A stretch of 64,000 nucleotides of DNA from Brachypodius melanocephalos (Eukaryota > Chordata > Aves > Passeriformes > Pycnonotidae): the NCBI GenBank assembly GCA_013398615.1, contig VZSR01003806.1:15894681-15958680 (forward strand). Direction: 5' to 3'. A program made the position numbers and the translations under genes. The notes below the pieces were generated by a model that had not been told where the DNA came from, ran no database searches, and saw only the letters and a program-made list of their open reading frames with translations. Numbering within the stretch: position 1 is the first letter of the stretch; each line of letters opens with the position of its first letter. Below are positions 13,295-28,200 of the stretch, piece by piece.

Positions 13295-16200
13295 GTACGA
13301 GGCCGTGGGGGAAGCAGCCCTGCGGCGCGGGGAGGGGGGCGCCCGGTCCGGCCAGGCACCCGGCAGCTCCAGGAGCGAGGGAGCCGCGTCCCCGCCGGCA
13401 GCAGCGGTGCGGGCAGCGGGGAGCGCGGTGCGGGGAGGCGGCGGGAGCCGGAGGGGAGGCACGGCCGCCCCCGCAGCCCCGCGAGCACGAACCCCCGGTG
13501 CGGGAGAGGCGGAGCGTGGCGAGGCGGCCGCCCGGGGTCGCGGCGGCGGCAGGGGCAGCGAGGGGCCGAGGTTTCTTTGGCATCTGCTGACAGCTGCACA
13601 GCCCGAGCGCCGGGTCAGCGCCGGCGCCCGGCGGGGAGCCCAAACTTTCCCCGGTGGCGAGCCCGGCCTCGCCGAGGGCACCGGCCGTTCGTGCCAGCAT
13701 CCCCCGCCGAGGCACCGCCGCCTCCCGGTCCAGCGTGGGATGCTGGCGAGGGCTGATGTGCAGCCCGGGTGGCAGTCACCTCTCCTTGGCGCACGCTTGG
13801 CTTTCGAGAGACAATTCACGGTGTTCTTCTTCCTTTGCATTATAATTCCGTAAGGTTTTTGTGTTTTGGGTTATTCTAAGAAAATGTAATTTTAAACATA
13901 CATATGTAGCTATATAATAGGCCAGATTCATCATTGGCTGATATACAACCATAAATAATTCGTTCAAGTTGATCACAGATTAAGTTTCTTGGCCCAGTAT
14001 CTTTCCTTTCTTTGTATATGCTTTTAAATTGGCTTCTCCCTCTGTGCTGTTTAGCTCTAGATATCGGATTCTTCTCTTGGTTGCACAGATGTAAAAGAAG
14101 AATACTTATACCCACATAAGTAATAGTGCTGAGTTCGGAGTAGGAAAGAGCCTGGAACTACCTCACAGTAGTACTTTCTGTCTATTAAATAGACCAAGGC
14201 TGCTGTTGTAAGTAATATGCAATTCCAAATAAGGCTATATGGATTAATTCTCTTGGTCACAAGTCTTAATCAAAATCAGCTGATTTTAAACACTGTCCTA
14301 AGCCACAGTGAGTCAGTGGTCTTTTGAATCTCTGCTTTTAATTTGGCTTTGATGTGAAATTATGTAGCTTCATTGGCTTTGTTGGTGGTACACTCACACA
14401 GCAGTATGTGTGTCCATAAGGTCTAAAACTGCTTTTCTCAGATCTCTGTATAGTAGTGGATCATTTTAATAATACTGGTTTTACTGGGGGTAGGATTCAT
14501 CTCACACAACTCAGGTTAACTGGTAGTCTGAAGCAGTCTTCTGGGTTTTCTCTGTGGCCATCTCCAGAGAATAATTTGTCTTGCCTTTCTCTGGATAGGC
14601 TGGCGTTCTCTCAAAGCACTGCTAATTCTTTGCTGTCAATAGAGGAAGCCCAGGAGACTGGCATACAATAGTTGCTTGTGGTTTGGATGGCTGTGAATTT
14701 AAAAGAGATGAATCCCACTTTAGCATACCATGGTGCCCTTACTAGATACCTACTGTACTGCATTTTGTGCAATGTGCAGCTAGGGATATTCCAGCCAGCT
14801 AAGCCAATGGTCAAGGCTGTTCAAGGGGCTCTTGGAAGCACCACTTCCTCAATTTTTGTGTTGTAAGTCTTGGTTCATCATACTAGCCTGCTTCTCTGCC
14901 ATTTATGCTCTTGGTTTTGGCACGTGAGCCCTGAGGCCATAGCTTGTGTGTTACCTGCTGGTTTATATCCAGTGAAGCACGCTGTAATGCAGAATTTGTT
15001 ACTATGTTAATTCTGACCAAAGAGGCAGAAAGCCAACTAAGAGATGAGACTCAGTTTCACAGAATCATAGGATGGTTTGGTTAGAAGGGATGTTAAAGAT
15101 CATCTCGTTCCAACCCCCTGCCGTGGGCAGGGACACCCTCCACTAGACCAGGTTGCTCCAAGCCCCATCCAGCCAGACCTTGAACATTTCCAGGGATGGG
15201 ACATCCACAGCTTCTGTGGGCAACTTAACTCAATCCCAAGTTTTTAGCTTTCTCTCAAGGATGTTCCTTAATAATTAACCTAATTGATACTTGTAAGTTA
15301 TTCTGAACCTGGGCACTTCCCTGGCCAGCCTTGAGAAATCAAGGTTAGCATCTTTTATACACCATTGGCATCTAATTGAGCCTTGAGAGTCCTCCCTTAG
15401 TTTTTAATACCTTTGACAGTACCTAGAATAGGTAAAGTGGAAATGCTAATTTCATTTTCCAGTGTCAAGCAAATAATTCAAGCTTTCTTTCCTTTCAGTA
15501 TGAACATTTGAGAAGATACCAGGTTCTTAAAAGAATTCAGTGTGCTACTGCTTTACTGTTGCCTGATGCTACAAAATTAGACTGCTTTTGTCTGTGAAAA
15601 TGTCTGTAAACCCCATCTCTGCTAATTAAAGATGCCCTCACAGAGCTGTCTTTCTTGAGTGAAAGGCATTAGAGATTTGAACACAAACGGATTTTCTCAC
15701 AATGTCGGTCTGAGACTTGATTTGAAAAATTATAGCAAAAACATTCTGAGAATTATTAAAAGTTATAATCCATTGAGTTTTGACTGTCCTTTTGCACTTA
15801 CAGAATGTAAATGCATATGTAGTGCACACATATATAGGGAGTGTTATCTAAGAAAATTATTACTTGGTCTAAGAGCTAAATAGCAACCAAGCTGAGACAT
15901 TTTACCCTAAACTATCCCGTTCCTGTCTTGCATGTTAAGTGATTTGGTAGCACATAGTCATAGAACTATGTCATGGAGTTGTTAAGGTTGGAAGAGACTT
16001 CTAAGATCAAGTCCACCTGTCAACCCAGCACCACCACCATGTTCACCATTAAACCATATCTTCAGATGCCATATGCATGTATTTTCTGAACACTTGAAAG
16101 GATTGTGACTCCACCACTTGCCTGGGCAGTCAGTATTTTACAACCCAATGCTTTATAACCTTTTTCTGTGAAGAAATGTTTCCTAATACCCAATCTAAAC

Positions 16201-19200
16201 CTAACCCAGTGCAACTTGAGGCCATTTCCCCTCACTTTTCCTCTCACTTTTACTGTCCACTTGTTCTCTGGGAGAAGAGACTGATCCCTGCTTCACTACA
16301 GCCTCCTGTCAGGGAGTTGTAGAGAGCAATAAGGTCCCTCCTGAGCCTCCTTTTCTCCAGGCCCAACACACCCAGCTGCATCAGCTGCTCATCATTAAGA
16401 CTTGTGCTCCAAGTTGTGTGAGGAGCCACTTATATCTACAGCTGTCATGTAGATGTCTCAGGCATCCTAAAGTAACCAAATGGCTAATACCAGATCTCAG
16501 TTCAGCATTTTCTTCTTAAAAGATAAACTTGCATAGCCAGATCAATCAGAGAAAATAAAAGAATAACCTTTTATAATTTTAACAGGACGGACATTTCCGA
16601 AGAAGGGTCAGACGTGTGTAGTGCACTACACAGGTAAGGCATGTTCTGGATGTTCTCTTGATACCAACTGCTTCACATTCAAGAGTGATTTCCCATTTCA
16701 GATATCAGTTGTATTTTTTGTTTTGTTCTGTCACTCATAATCCACTGGATAATGTTTGGATGGGTTTCCTGCCTGTTTCACTTCTAGCTGAGCTGGTCAG
16801 GCTACAGCAGCTAGATGTGCCTGCTGGCAGATTTGCCATAGGTAGTGTGGTGAGAGCTTTGCAGAAGAAGCTGCAGACCTGATTCATTAAGCCATTTTAT
16901 TAGCTAATGAAATTGAGCGTGAAACAGTCAAAATGCTGGGTTCATATTTTTACAGCCTCTGATCTTGACACAGACAATTAATGATTATATATATCTTAAA
17001 AGCATGTGTCCAGGTATTGGCAGTAAAATTCGTTCCAGATTGAGGAGATCGATACAAGGTCTGTTTAAACATCTGCTTTATGGACTTGTGTTAATCTTAA
17101 GTGGTGAGCTGGTTAATGGAGCTGCTTATGCTGAAGAAGAAAATGTTCTTTAAACCAGTTTTGCTTTGTGTTATGCTTTGTATGTAGTTATGTAAGTTGT
17201 CAAAAGGATGCAAAAACCTCAGTCTCCAGTCTCCATCTGGGAAGTTCACTTCAAGAGCTGCCATTTTATGAGGTATTTTCCTTAAGAAGCTAACATGCAG
17301 GTTATGTAGGGATTGAAGCTTCTGATCTGGGCCTAGATAGTGAGGTGAAGTTTTCCCCTAGTGTTGAGGATGATAGGAAAGTTCTCTCTGGTAACTATTG
17401 CTTTCCTTCAGTTTTGTACTTGTGTCTTACAACTGGAGCAAGGTGGGAACATTTTCCAATAAATATAACTAATGAAGTAAAACTGTTTGTATTTTCAATA
17501 AACTTTTTATATCATTTCAATAATACCACCAGTCAGAAGGTTTATGGGAGTTAGTGCACTGCTCGGGGTGGAGGTTGTCTGGGTTTAATATATATACATT
17601 TGTATATTCAAAGTAGTTTGATCTAATGAGGATTTCTAGTCTGAATTAGAAGATGTTAAGCACGTGCATCTCCCATTCCAGTCTCATTAAAGCTCTTACA
17701 GTCATTTCTCTGTAACTTAGGTATGAAAATAGATGTTTTGAAATTTTTTTTTTGTGAAGATGCTGAAAGATATGTTTCTCTTCCTGTCCAAACTTCAGAA
17801 GGCTTTATGAAAAAAAATTGTCACCTCCCACCCCTAGTTAGTTCAAGATAAATTTAAATGTCAGAACTGAAATAGGCAAAAAAAAATTTGAGCCTGGTGG
17901 CTCCCACAAAGCACATTTTTGTCTGGATAAGTTCAGAGAGTGTGAATGGTAAATGTGGAAAGATAACAAGATGGTGAATACTCCCATTGATATTAGACGA
18001 AGCTGTCGTAAGTTGGCTTTGACATAAAAGACTTTATAAAATAAACTCATTAAATCAATCTCTAGCATAAACTGTGCTTTCTCCATAGATCTTGCTGCTG
18101 GTGCTATGCAACCTCTCTTGACTCCCAGATTAGAACAGATATCAGGGGAAGCTCATCACCTCAGTTTCACTGCTGGTGCCCACAGTCTTTGGTGGTGATG
18201 TTTTTAAATTGAGCCCATGGGTAGTGGATAAAGTGTTTCCTTCCAGTGATATATAAAGCATGTGGGTAAGATGACATGTATGTGTTGAGTTTTAGTTTAA
18301 AACAGTTTTATCTGGATCCAGTACAGTTTCTTTTTGTACTGATGAGATTCTGGATGTGCCTGGTATTTATCTTGGAATGATCTCTGTCTTACTTATGTGA
18401 TCTTGTTAGGCCTCAATGTACTTAATACTTATCCTCACAACACTCCTCTGAGTCCTGCTTTAGAAATTGGGTAGCTAAATTATAGGGAAGTCTGCAGAGA
18501 GCTCCGGAACCTCTGCCTTGGCACCTAAAACGGGAATTGGGAAAAACTAAGACACCTAGGTGCATGGAAATGATCCAGAAATGCTGCTTTTCAGAGCTAC
18601 TTAATATTGTACAGCATGTATAGCTCTCAAGTTATTACCATATTCAGCCTGTGTGCTACTCTGGAGCTGGGCACAGATACCTGTGAGCAGGTGTTGTGTT
18701 ATGGGAGGTCAGGGAACCATGCACTGGCTGGACTCCATCAAGATCCAGAGATTGTTTGGATCCCCAGAAAAGCCTGACCTCACTGGAGTGCTCAGAGCAC
18801 AGCTCTGAATCCAGGATCAAGCAGAGCAGAGACACAAAAACACGGCCTGTGGGAGCCCACTTGATGTGTAGTGACTGAACAGTTGTTTCAGACATGGCAA
18901 ATCTATCCCCAGCTGGCTCTTGCAATAGAAGAGGGTCATAACTCTGCCTGCCACATCCTGAACTGCAACCATTACATTCCTGGGGAGAAGAAAACTGAAA
19001 TTCTCCACTCCCTCCAATTTAGCTTGGGACACAGCAGTGAACAGTGCAAGAGCCATGGACAAGGAAAGGAGCAGGCAAGAGGGTGAGTATTTGATGCAGG
19101 CACTCATGCAGAGGTATGGAAGGAGTTGTAGTGCAATCCCTGTCTTTGGGGATTAATTCAATATCTTTTTTAAATCCTGTGATTTTCCCATGTGGCAGTC

Positions 19201-22200
19201 CCAGCTGGGCAGGCCAGGTTATTTCTTGCAGTGACTTCTGCTCTCATAGCAACACACACTGTGGTGGTACAGATCCTTAGCACAAGCATGGTTGGTCCTG
19301 AAGGGCTAGTTTTTTGTGCATGCACAGAAAAAACATTGCCTGCCCACTAATTATTCCTGCCTCCAAGGAGAGGAGAGGATAAAATGGGTTCTCTTCTGCC
19401 AGAGCAAGTTATGAATCTTTAGAGACACTCCACTGAGGAGTGGGCTGTGGGCTCTGTAGTGTCTTATTTCCCCTTTTGCCTTTGCTCTCATAGACATGCA
19501 TTTGCCATGTGATGGGGGTGATGGCAGAGAGCATGGACAGGAAGAGATTGCTGGCACTGCAGGAGTAAAAGGCCTGGAGCAACCTCAGTTTTTAGGAGTA
19601 AGCTGTCTGTATGACTTGTCCTGGTGGTCCATGCAGGAAAAGTCCAGAGAGGACCAAAGGCTGGGACTCCAGATGTTTGGCAGAGCTTTAGAGTTCTGTA
19701 CTCGTCCTCCAGGATTTTATGATTCATCACCGAGGTAGAGATTCAGCAGGGTAGTTTCTAGTCTGACAACCCTACATGTTCTGGAGGAGTGGGAAGTGAG
19801 AACTGGAATCTCCTCAATGTGAAGGAGAACTGTGACTGAATTTTACACTTCTGCTGTCAGCACTCCAGCTATTAGGCTGTTACATGTGGCAGCTTTTCCT
19901 CTTTCTCTCCTTATCGATGGATAATTTCAGGGTACCATGTGCTGATTCCCAAAAGCATTGTGGTGCCTTGAAGAACAGACCTAAGCTCCAGTGGCAGCAG
20001 GAGTTAAGGTGCAATCTCACTAGGGAGCAATTTAGAAAGGACTTCTTCGTTTAAAGAGATTTTTTTTTTCCCCTTAGGAGTAATTCTCTGCTGCTTTACA
20101 ATTAGAGCAGGATGTTTGGATTACCCTTCAGAAGTACCTAATTGCACTTTCATAAGATGCCTTAGTGCCTAACTTTGGTCCTGTAAATCACCTGCTAAGT
20201 TTTCAGCTTTGCACAGCCTGATTTAAGTACACAAATAGATGTCCAGATAATTACAGAAGATTAGATAGGGAGACTAGAAACATGATAGAACATGAAACCA
20301 AGTCCCAGTCTTAGTATACCATGGAAAAATGTGGTCAGATTCTTGTATGCTTACCTTTGTTAACAAATATAATGATTTCTTCTTAGCATCCAGCATCCAT
20401 GTTGAGTCTCAAAAGTTACCTGACACAATATTAGTGTAATGGGATTAATAGATAAGGCAGAGCACTGGCACTGAAATGCATTTGCAGCAGCACTGGTTTA
20501 TGTCATGTTTTTTGTCACAGATTTCCTTGAGCAAGCTACTCAAAGCCTTTGGCAATCTGCTTACTCCTTCTGTTTTCCATCTGCAAAATGATAGTTGTAC
20601 TTTGCCTCCTGTAGAGAGACTGCAGGCAGTTTGAGATATGAACTGCCTCCTCCTTCGTGCCTGTTGTAATGGTGACCTAATCTTGATTGGGTCTTCGTGT
20701 TACACTGGACTACTGACAGTAGTACAATCAAACTAATTAATCCTGGAGTGCATAAAAGGAATTAAGGCATTTTCTGCAGTTTTGTTTCCTGTGATTTAAA
20801 TTTGTTGACTCTGGCAATGGGAATTAGCACTGTAGAATTTTCAAAGATTTATGAAGATGATACAAAACGTGATTTTCAGTTAGAAATGCCCCTCAACAAA
20901 GCCTTCGCTGAGGAGGGATATGCTCTGTCTGGAGACTATGAGATAAAACCTGCACTCCAGAAAGCTGAATCCCATTCCTGGCCCTCCTGCTGGATGATGG
21001 TGTGCCTTCACACCAGCTTTGTGTGTACTAATCTAAACCTGTTCATGATAATGAAAGGGCAGCTTTTTTTCACAAGTTATTCAGAGCTGGCATTCTCTTG
21101 TGTTGTCCCATGTAGCTTGTGGCAGAGATGGTTTCTTAACCTCTTCATCCTTCTCCTTGGCCACCTGTAAAACTCTGATTATAATACAGTTACCCTTTTT
21201 AAGGAACTGATGATAACCAGTGTTTCTAGTGTGCTGGAACTGACTTGAGTGTGACTATAAAAACACGGTAAATAATTATTTATTAAACTAGACTTCTCTC
21301 CGAAATTTTTTCATAGACTTTTTAGGCTGGGACTATGACCCCAAAATTACACTAAATAGATTTCCAGTAGAATATAATATTTCAGTTGGAAGTGATCTAA
21401 AATGATCGTCTCTTCCAACTGCCTGACGATATCAAGGCTGACCAAAAGTTAAAGTAGGTTGTGAAGGTTATTGTCCAAATGCCTCTTATACACTGATACA
21501 CCTCTCCAGTGTTGGGTCCCCCCACTCAGTGAAGAAATGCTGCCTAATGTCCAGTCTAAACCTCCCCTGGAACAGCTTGGAACCATTCCCACATGTCCTG
21601 CATCCCAGGGAGGAGAGCCCAGCACTGCTCTCTCTACTTCAATATTTCAATACTGAGAAGTTGATGTTTTATTGGTTTTTTTTAATGCTTAAAGTGAAAT
21701 TCCACATTGAAATAAATGAATACTACTCCATTTATTTCAATTGAACTGTAGAAATTCATTCTGTTCTAAGAAGCAGGCTTTTATTTAAAGCAGAACAAAT
21801 GATTAATTGTTCTTTTCCTAGTGGTCTGAGGACAAATTTGTATCATCTTCTTTTCCCATATATTTCCAGAATTACTTTATATTGTTTCTTTAGCTTTGGC
21901 GGTTGTGTAGTGTTAAGAATTATGATTATGTCTGTGAAGTTGAAAACTCTTTATATAACAAAAGCCTGCACAGATATAGATGAACAGTAATTCATAGAAT
22001 ATGCTTGATTTATCATGATTAAAACCACTATTTTCCATTTAACACAATAGAAATGTAATGCAATTCCCTTGAAATAATTCCCTTGCCAAAAAGATCTGCC
22101 TATTTTTCTTGGATCAAAATCAACCCAGCCTTAAGTGTGCATAGTAATACCCAGAGATTTATCTATACTGACATAATCTCAAAAAAACTAATGTGAATTC

Positions 22201-25200
22201 AGAATAACTTTACAGAGTGTCATCTGTGTGTCTATGAGCATGACTGGATGAACATCAGCCTTGTGCAAGCACTTTGTGCCAGATGAGTACAGGAGGATGT
22301 TATTTCTCTGGTCCCACTTTCAGAAACATCTGTACCACTTCAAGTGGGAGCTCTGCATGTGTAGTTGAGAGGAAAATTGAACTATGTAGAATTTAATCAA
22401 AATTCTTTGTCTCCAGGAGGCTGTCTAGATGGGTTTGGAAGAGGATAGTGAATACTGCAATTAGAACTATCATTAATAAGAATTGTATTGTAACAGACAT
22501 TATAATCGAACCTTGATTTAAAGCCAACTAAATCTTGCCTACCTAGAAGGAATTAAATTCTTTAATCAAGCATGTTCCCAAGATACAAAATACCAGAGGA
22601 GTGTGACGTCTGTACATTTTTTGGGGACTGCCAATTTTTTGTATTTTTTTTATTTAATGCTCTGGTTTAAAAGTATGAAAGCCTTTTGCTTCTGTGGAGA
22701 TACTGGTGGCAGCTAAGCACTTAGAAATATCTTTTTTCTTTGGTGGATCATAAATGCAAAAAGTAGTTCTAGTCCTCTCTGAGGAATGCGGTCTTTTGCT
22801 GCCTCTTAGAAACAATTTGCAAGTCTTAAACTCTGTCAATAAAGGGATAAAAATTCTCATCTTTGCTTATTTAATATAGATTAGTTATCCCTGGAAGTAT
22901 TTTAGCAGTGACTTTGGCCTTACAGTGATGATAGTGACCAGAGTCCAGAAGCAAATGTCTGAGCAGAAGAGATTTCTCCTATACATTTTGCTGCCTGCTT
23001 AGTGACTGATGTCAGATATATTACTTGCTCTTTCATTTTGTAAATTTGATAGAAAAAGGGGCTGTGCCTCTCAAAGTTGTCATGCAATTAAATGTTTGCA
23101 AGTACAGTGAGACTCACTGTAAGAAGCTATTGATATGAAAACTGATTTGATGAATAAAAAGGTTCTGAGATTTGTAAGAGAAAAAGTAGCAGCTTTAGCT
23201 GCAGAGCGAGTGAGTTTAAATTGAACAGAGGAGATTGTTGCCTGATGGAAAAGGATCAGTGTAATAAACTGGAGCCTCAAGTTTCCCAGTTGCTCCTCCT
23301 TTGCTGTGTTGCTGTGTATGGTGCTCATTGGTTTCACTGAAATCACTTGTGGTGTTAGATGTTATTTAATGTGGGTAAGTGAATCAGAAAAGGACATTGA
23401 ACTATTTCAACAATTTTTTTTTTATTGGCAACCTCAGCTGCAAAGCCTTGGTTTGACTGAGAATTGGAAGTTTCTCCCCTTAAGGGCACTGAAGTGTTAG
23501 TTGGAATGCTGGTGCTATGCTTTGAGCATATATGTACCAGAGGAAGGGAAGGCTTCAGGATTGCCCATGAACACTGTCTTATGTTCATTTGGGAAGCAGA
23601 CAGGATGAGTTTCATTCTTGCAGAGTAAAGAAGATTATAAATAGATTTCTTCAAGATAGCATACACGGTCACTTTCTCCCCTGGCAGAGACTTTGCTGTC
23701 AGCATGAGACATGCTGAGTGATTTTGTGACTGCTAGCTTCGATTTTGAAATACATGCTAACCGTTACAGGATTTCCTTTCGTGGTGGGATTGTAGCATCA
23801 TGCTCTCTTCCTATTGTGCCCAGAAATTAAACTGCTAGCGAATAATTAAACCTTCTACTCCTCCCTCACAAAAGCCTTGAGGAAGTGGATTTCAAGATAT
23901 TAAAAAAAAAAAAAAAAGCTCACAAAGCAGATTATCTAAAGTTCCAGAGAGCTAATATTCTCTGTTCGTCAAGTTTTTAAAAGCTCAGAGCTGATCCAAA
24001 AAAATGCCATCTTTTAGAAAATTAGATTGCTGTTTCAAACAAGGTATTTTTGCTGGATCCTCTTTGTGGTGATCCCACTGTGCCCTGCTTACAGTTCATA
24101 CCTGTATTTGAGGATTTAGACCTGAAAGATTTGCATCAATTCTTGATCATTAGAATTCCAGGTCCTTAAAAGAATGGCATCATTTTCTAGTAATTTTTGC
24201 AGCCAAAAATCAAAGAATTGTTGAAAAAACTGTGCAATGAATATTATTTGTTAGTGTAAAATATATAAATTATCCTACATCAGCCAAAGGGAAGCTTGTA
24301 GCACCTGGCACCAGTGATAGGCTTGTCTCTCTTTATTGACAAAATAGAACTGACATAACCGTATTTACCTAATTAAGAAGACTAAATTGAGAGCTTAGTT
24401 ACCTTGGGTTACCTAAGTAGTTAGATTGTGGATATGCATCTCTTTCTATTGGTTAGATAAAGAGCTTAATACGGTTCCTAGGTCAGGCAGCTCAGCTAGG
24501 CAGGGAGTATGGAAGGGGGAATATTTTCTTAATTTGACAGCTCGTGGTGTCATCCCTCCGCAGTGACTCCACAGCAGGGATGTGTTTAATACACCACATC
24601 TTAGGTGTGTGACCTGAGGCAGATGCTGTGCAGTCAGAGATCTCTGCAGGCTTGTGGTCTCCAGCACTCAGTATGTGGGTCCAAGTGCTGCAGGGATGTG
24701 TGTGGGAGATCCCTGGGGAGGGCATTGCCAAGGATCTCACATGGTCCCCGTTTTTGGCGCTGGGAAGCAGCTGAGCAGGCGGCCTCGGAGGACGCGCGCT
24801 CTGCCGCGGGAAGCAGCAGCTCGATGTTGGCAGGAGTTCTGCTGAGTCTTGCTGAACCAGGGCCAAGGAGTGGGGGGGCTTTATATTGAAAGCAACATCT
24901 CTCAATTGAGACGTATTATTTAGCTTTACTTACTCAAGGGCATTGTGAATCTTTCTTAATTATTTTTTTTCCACAAGACTGCTTGCTGCAGAAGTTTGTA
25001 CTCCCTTGCACATCACTCAGCGTGAGGGATCTTAAATGTTGTACCCGTGGTCTCATCAGGCAGAGCCAGAGGATCTTTGTAGCCAAGGCAGCAGGTCCAT
25101 GTACTCAGGCAGTGTAGTCCTTTCTCTCCCATCCAACACTGTGAGATTTCTAAAACTTAATGTTACAGCAGTGGTTGTGAGCTACATTTAATTTGTAGAT

Positions 25201-28200
25201 CTCCCTCTGTCTCTTCTTATAATATCCCAAGTGTGGTTACTCCTTCCAGATCTTCTCCATTGAATCCCACATACTTACTTGGTTCTTAGTTGTCTCTTCC
25301 TCCTCTAATTCACTTCCCTTTGCACATTTAATGATGTGGCAACCTTGATTTAGCAAGATTGTCTTTTCTTACTTTGTTCTCAGTTAGAAATAGAAGACTT
25401 GTGTTTTGAAGGTGGTTTCCTGCTGGAAAACAGAAAAGACCTAACACCTGATTAGTTTATTTTCCAAGCGGTGATTGCTACAAAAAAAGACTCGCAGATG
25501 CATTGGCTTTATCTAGTTTTTAATGACCAGGTGAATATATATTTTGCTACTTGCCAACCTGTTGAAGTTGCTGCTGCTGCAACTTTGAAAGTAGCAATTG
25601 TGTTGAAATTTTTTACACTGCATTACGAAAAAAAAAAAAAAACACAAACCAAACGTAGTTGATTGGAAATTACACTAAAATACTATATAGAGATTACAGT
25701 TATGGGAACTTACATTTTTGTTCTGTTCTGTAGATAAATTTCTGGTTTTGCTACAAGCAGGGATTTTCAAGAAGACAGGAGGACCTCATACTTTTGGAGG
25801 TGCAATATACCCCATATCTAGAGTACATAAAAGAAGATGGAAGGTGAGTCACACAGTGGACAAGTTCCTGAGGCATCATCATCAAGCGTTGCCATTTTCA
25901 GACTGGGACGTACAATTTTCAGCCTGAAGAACTGAAATAAATTATTTTATTTGTAAAAGCTGTAATTTCAGTGAGAAAGCCTTTCCTACAGATTTTGTTT
26001 TGAAGATTGAGGATCCGAGTCTGAAATGCATGGGCTGCTGCCAGCTCTATATCTTTATCATAGGATTATGGATAAGGGACCTTAAAGATCTCTACTTCCA
26101 ACACCCTGCTGTGGACAGGGGCACCTTTCACTAAAGCAGGTTGCTCCAAGTCCCATCCAAGCTGGCTTGAACACTTCCAGTGTGTGGATGTGGGGCATCC
26201 ACAGCTTCTCTGGGCAACCCATGCCAGTGCCTCACCATCCTCACAGGGAAGAATTCCTTCCTTACATCTAATCTAAACCTGCTCTCATTCAGTATAAACT
26301 GTTGCCCTTCATCATGTCACTACAGGCCTTGGTAAAAAGTCTGTCTGTCTTTTTAATGTGTTGAAACTTTTAGTATTGAAACTTACACAGTAAGGTCTCC
26401 CTGGAGCTTTCTCTTCTGTGATCTGAACACCCCCAACTCTCCCAGCCTGTCTGCACAGGAGAGGTGCTCCAGCCCTCTGACCATTTTCGTGCCCTCCTCC
26501 AGATCCACTCTAACAGGCCCAATGTCTTTCCTGTGCAGGGGACCAAAGAACTGGATGCAGTACTGCATCCAGGTGAGGATCTCAAGACAGCAGAGCAGTG
26601 AGAAAATCGCCTCCCTTGACCTGCTGGCCACACTTCTGATGCAGCTCAGGATGTGGTTGGTTTTTGGGCTAAAAACACACATTAATGGGTCACGTTCAGC
26701 ATCCAGCAGTCCTTCCAAATCCTTCTCTATAGAGCTCCATAGGCCATTCAAAATTTCCTGCAGTGTCATGCTCAAACACCTGACCTTGGCTTGTGCTTGA
26801 GGTCACTCTCTGGCAGTGTCTCCCCAGTGATGAGAGCAGGAACCGCTCCTCTGTCACTGCCTGGGTGACTAGTTCCCCACACCCTTGTGTCTCACAGAGG
26901 CCAGCTGGCAGCAACTCTGGAAAACTATGGCTATGTCTGTCCCACTCTGTTGGGGGAGATTCTGGAGAACACAGACAGCCCCATTTATAGCTTTCAGTTT
27001 ATTCTGTCCTTTGAATTTCTTCTGCCGTCATTTGCACATCATCTTCAATCAAACAAATAGCAGGGACAGGTTGAGATGCTTGCTTAGGTCAGTGGGCAGT
27101 GCTCCTGCACATCATCTGACTGCCTGTTTTGTCATGTCCTACATTTTCCTGCCTAGAACTCAATAGTCCTGACCTTTCATGTCTTAACACTGAGGGCTTC
27201 CAGGGCCTGTAACTATAAGAAATGTTGAAAAGTCATTGGAACAGGGTGGAAATGCCTCATTACAAAATGATCCTTACCTGTGCCATTAAGACTTGTTCTT
27301 TGTGAAACCAGTTATAACACTCATCTCATTTTCAATATTTTTTGCAATCTCTGGCTGAGGGTGTGGGAGTTTTAAATGTGTATGAGTCAAATGCAAATTC
27401 AGAGCTGATACAGTCATGAAGAGCTGCCATCGTTAGTTCCCTGTGGACAACTTAGAAAGCTGAAGCTGATCAAAGAGCTACTCATTTCATTCATAAATTG
27501 CTTTGGAAAAGGAAAAGCTTTTTTTGTTTACTCCCTTTTAAAAGACAGGGACATTCAGAAGGGAAGTGCTATGTCCAGGGCACAAAGCGAACCTCTAGAA
27601 AAGTTGAGGCTAAAAATTCATGGACTTTTAAATTCCTTATCTATTATATTTACCCATCTGCTCTACCTACTGCATTACCCACCTATATATATTATATATA
27701 GGCTATACCAACTCTGTAGAAGAGCTGCTTACTTTTTTTCCAGACCTCAAAAAAGAGTTTACCTTTTGAGAACAAACTATTTAAATTAAGGTTAATGGTG
27801 GAAAATCACGACATACTTTAGTTTTTATTAGGTTTTCTGTTTTTTTCTGACCAATCTTGATTTGATTGGTTATATAAGCATTGTAATCAAAATAAAGGCT
27901 CAGTCCTTCCCTACTATAAAGAATAGGGGACTTGGCTGTCACAATTCACTGTATTTCAATAAAGTAACTAAAGCTTGCAGTATATTGATTTCCTAAAACT
28001 GCAGAACCATTTCTGAAGTGCTTTCCTAAGACTTGCTATCATAGCACATTCAAAGTTCCTTGTCAGATTCAAAAGTTTCTAAAGCATTTGGGAAAACAAT
28101 AGGAAACAAAGTGAGCTGGACCTGAGAGAGCATGGAGCTATAAACACGGTGGCCAGAGGTGATGGAGAGCTGAGAAATTATTTGCCTTACAGCGAAAGAG

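Larger units (their letters stand above)
12690..13780. promoter_or_regulatory. CpG island over the FKBP1B promoter and exon 1
   Basis: The sequence changes abruptly from AT-rich to very GC-rich with dense CpG, most strongly at 12970-13760, and then returns to AT-rich DNA. The island surrounds the FKBP1B start codon at 13258. Long open frames on both strands inside it (up to 380 codons on the - strand) are a by-product of GC-rich DNA without stops, and I do not treat them as genes. CpG islands of this kind usually mark broadly active, often bidirectional promoters. Confidence 0.85.
13295..16585 (+). other. FKBP1B: FKBP1B intron 1
   Basis: This 3291-bp intron starts at GTACGA and ends with a T-rich tract and AACAG before exon 2. 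Its first 480 bp still belong to the CpG island. The rest is AT-rich and carries two CR1 fragments, near 15.1 and 16.0-16.4 kb. I see no additional exon. Confidence 0.85.

Noticed and set aside
12698..13853. Several long overlapping open frames on both strands (up to 380 codons) in the GC-rich region
   Set aside because: They overlap in nearly all frames, are Arg/Pro/Ala/Gly-rich and coincide with the CpG island. Stop codons are rare in such DNA, and the real coding exon there is the 37-nt FKBP1B exon 1.
20802..21170. 122-codon + strand frame in intron 2
   Set aside because: No recognisable domain and no in-phase splice sites linking it to FKBP1B exons. Chance length.
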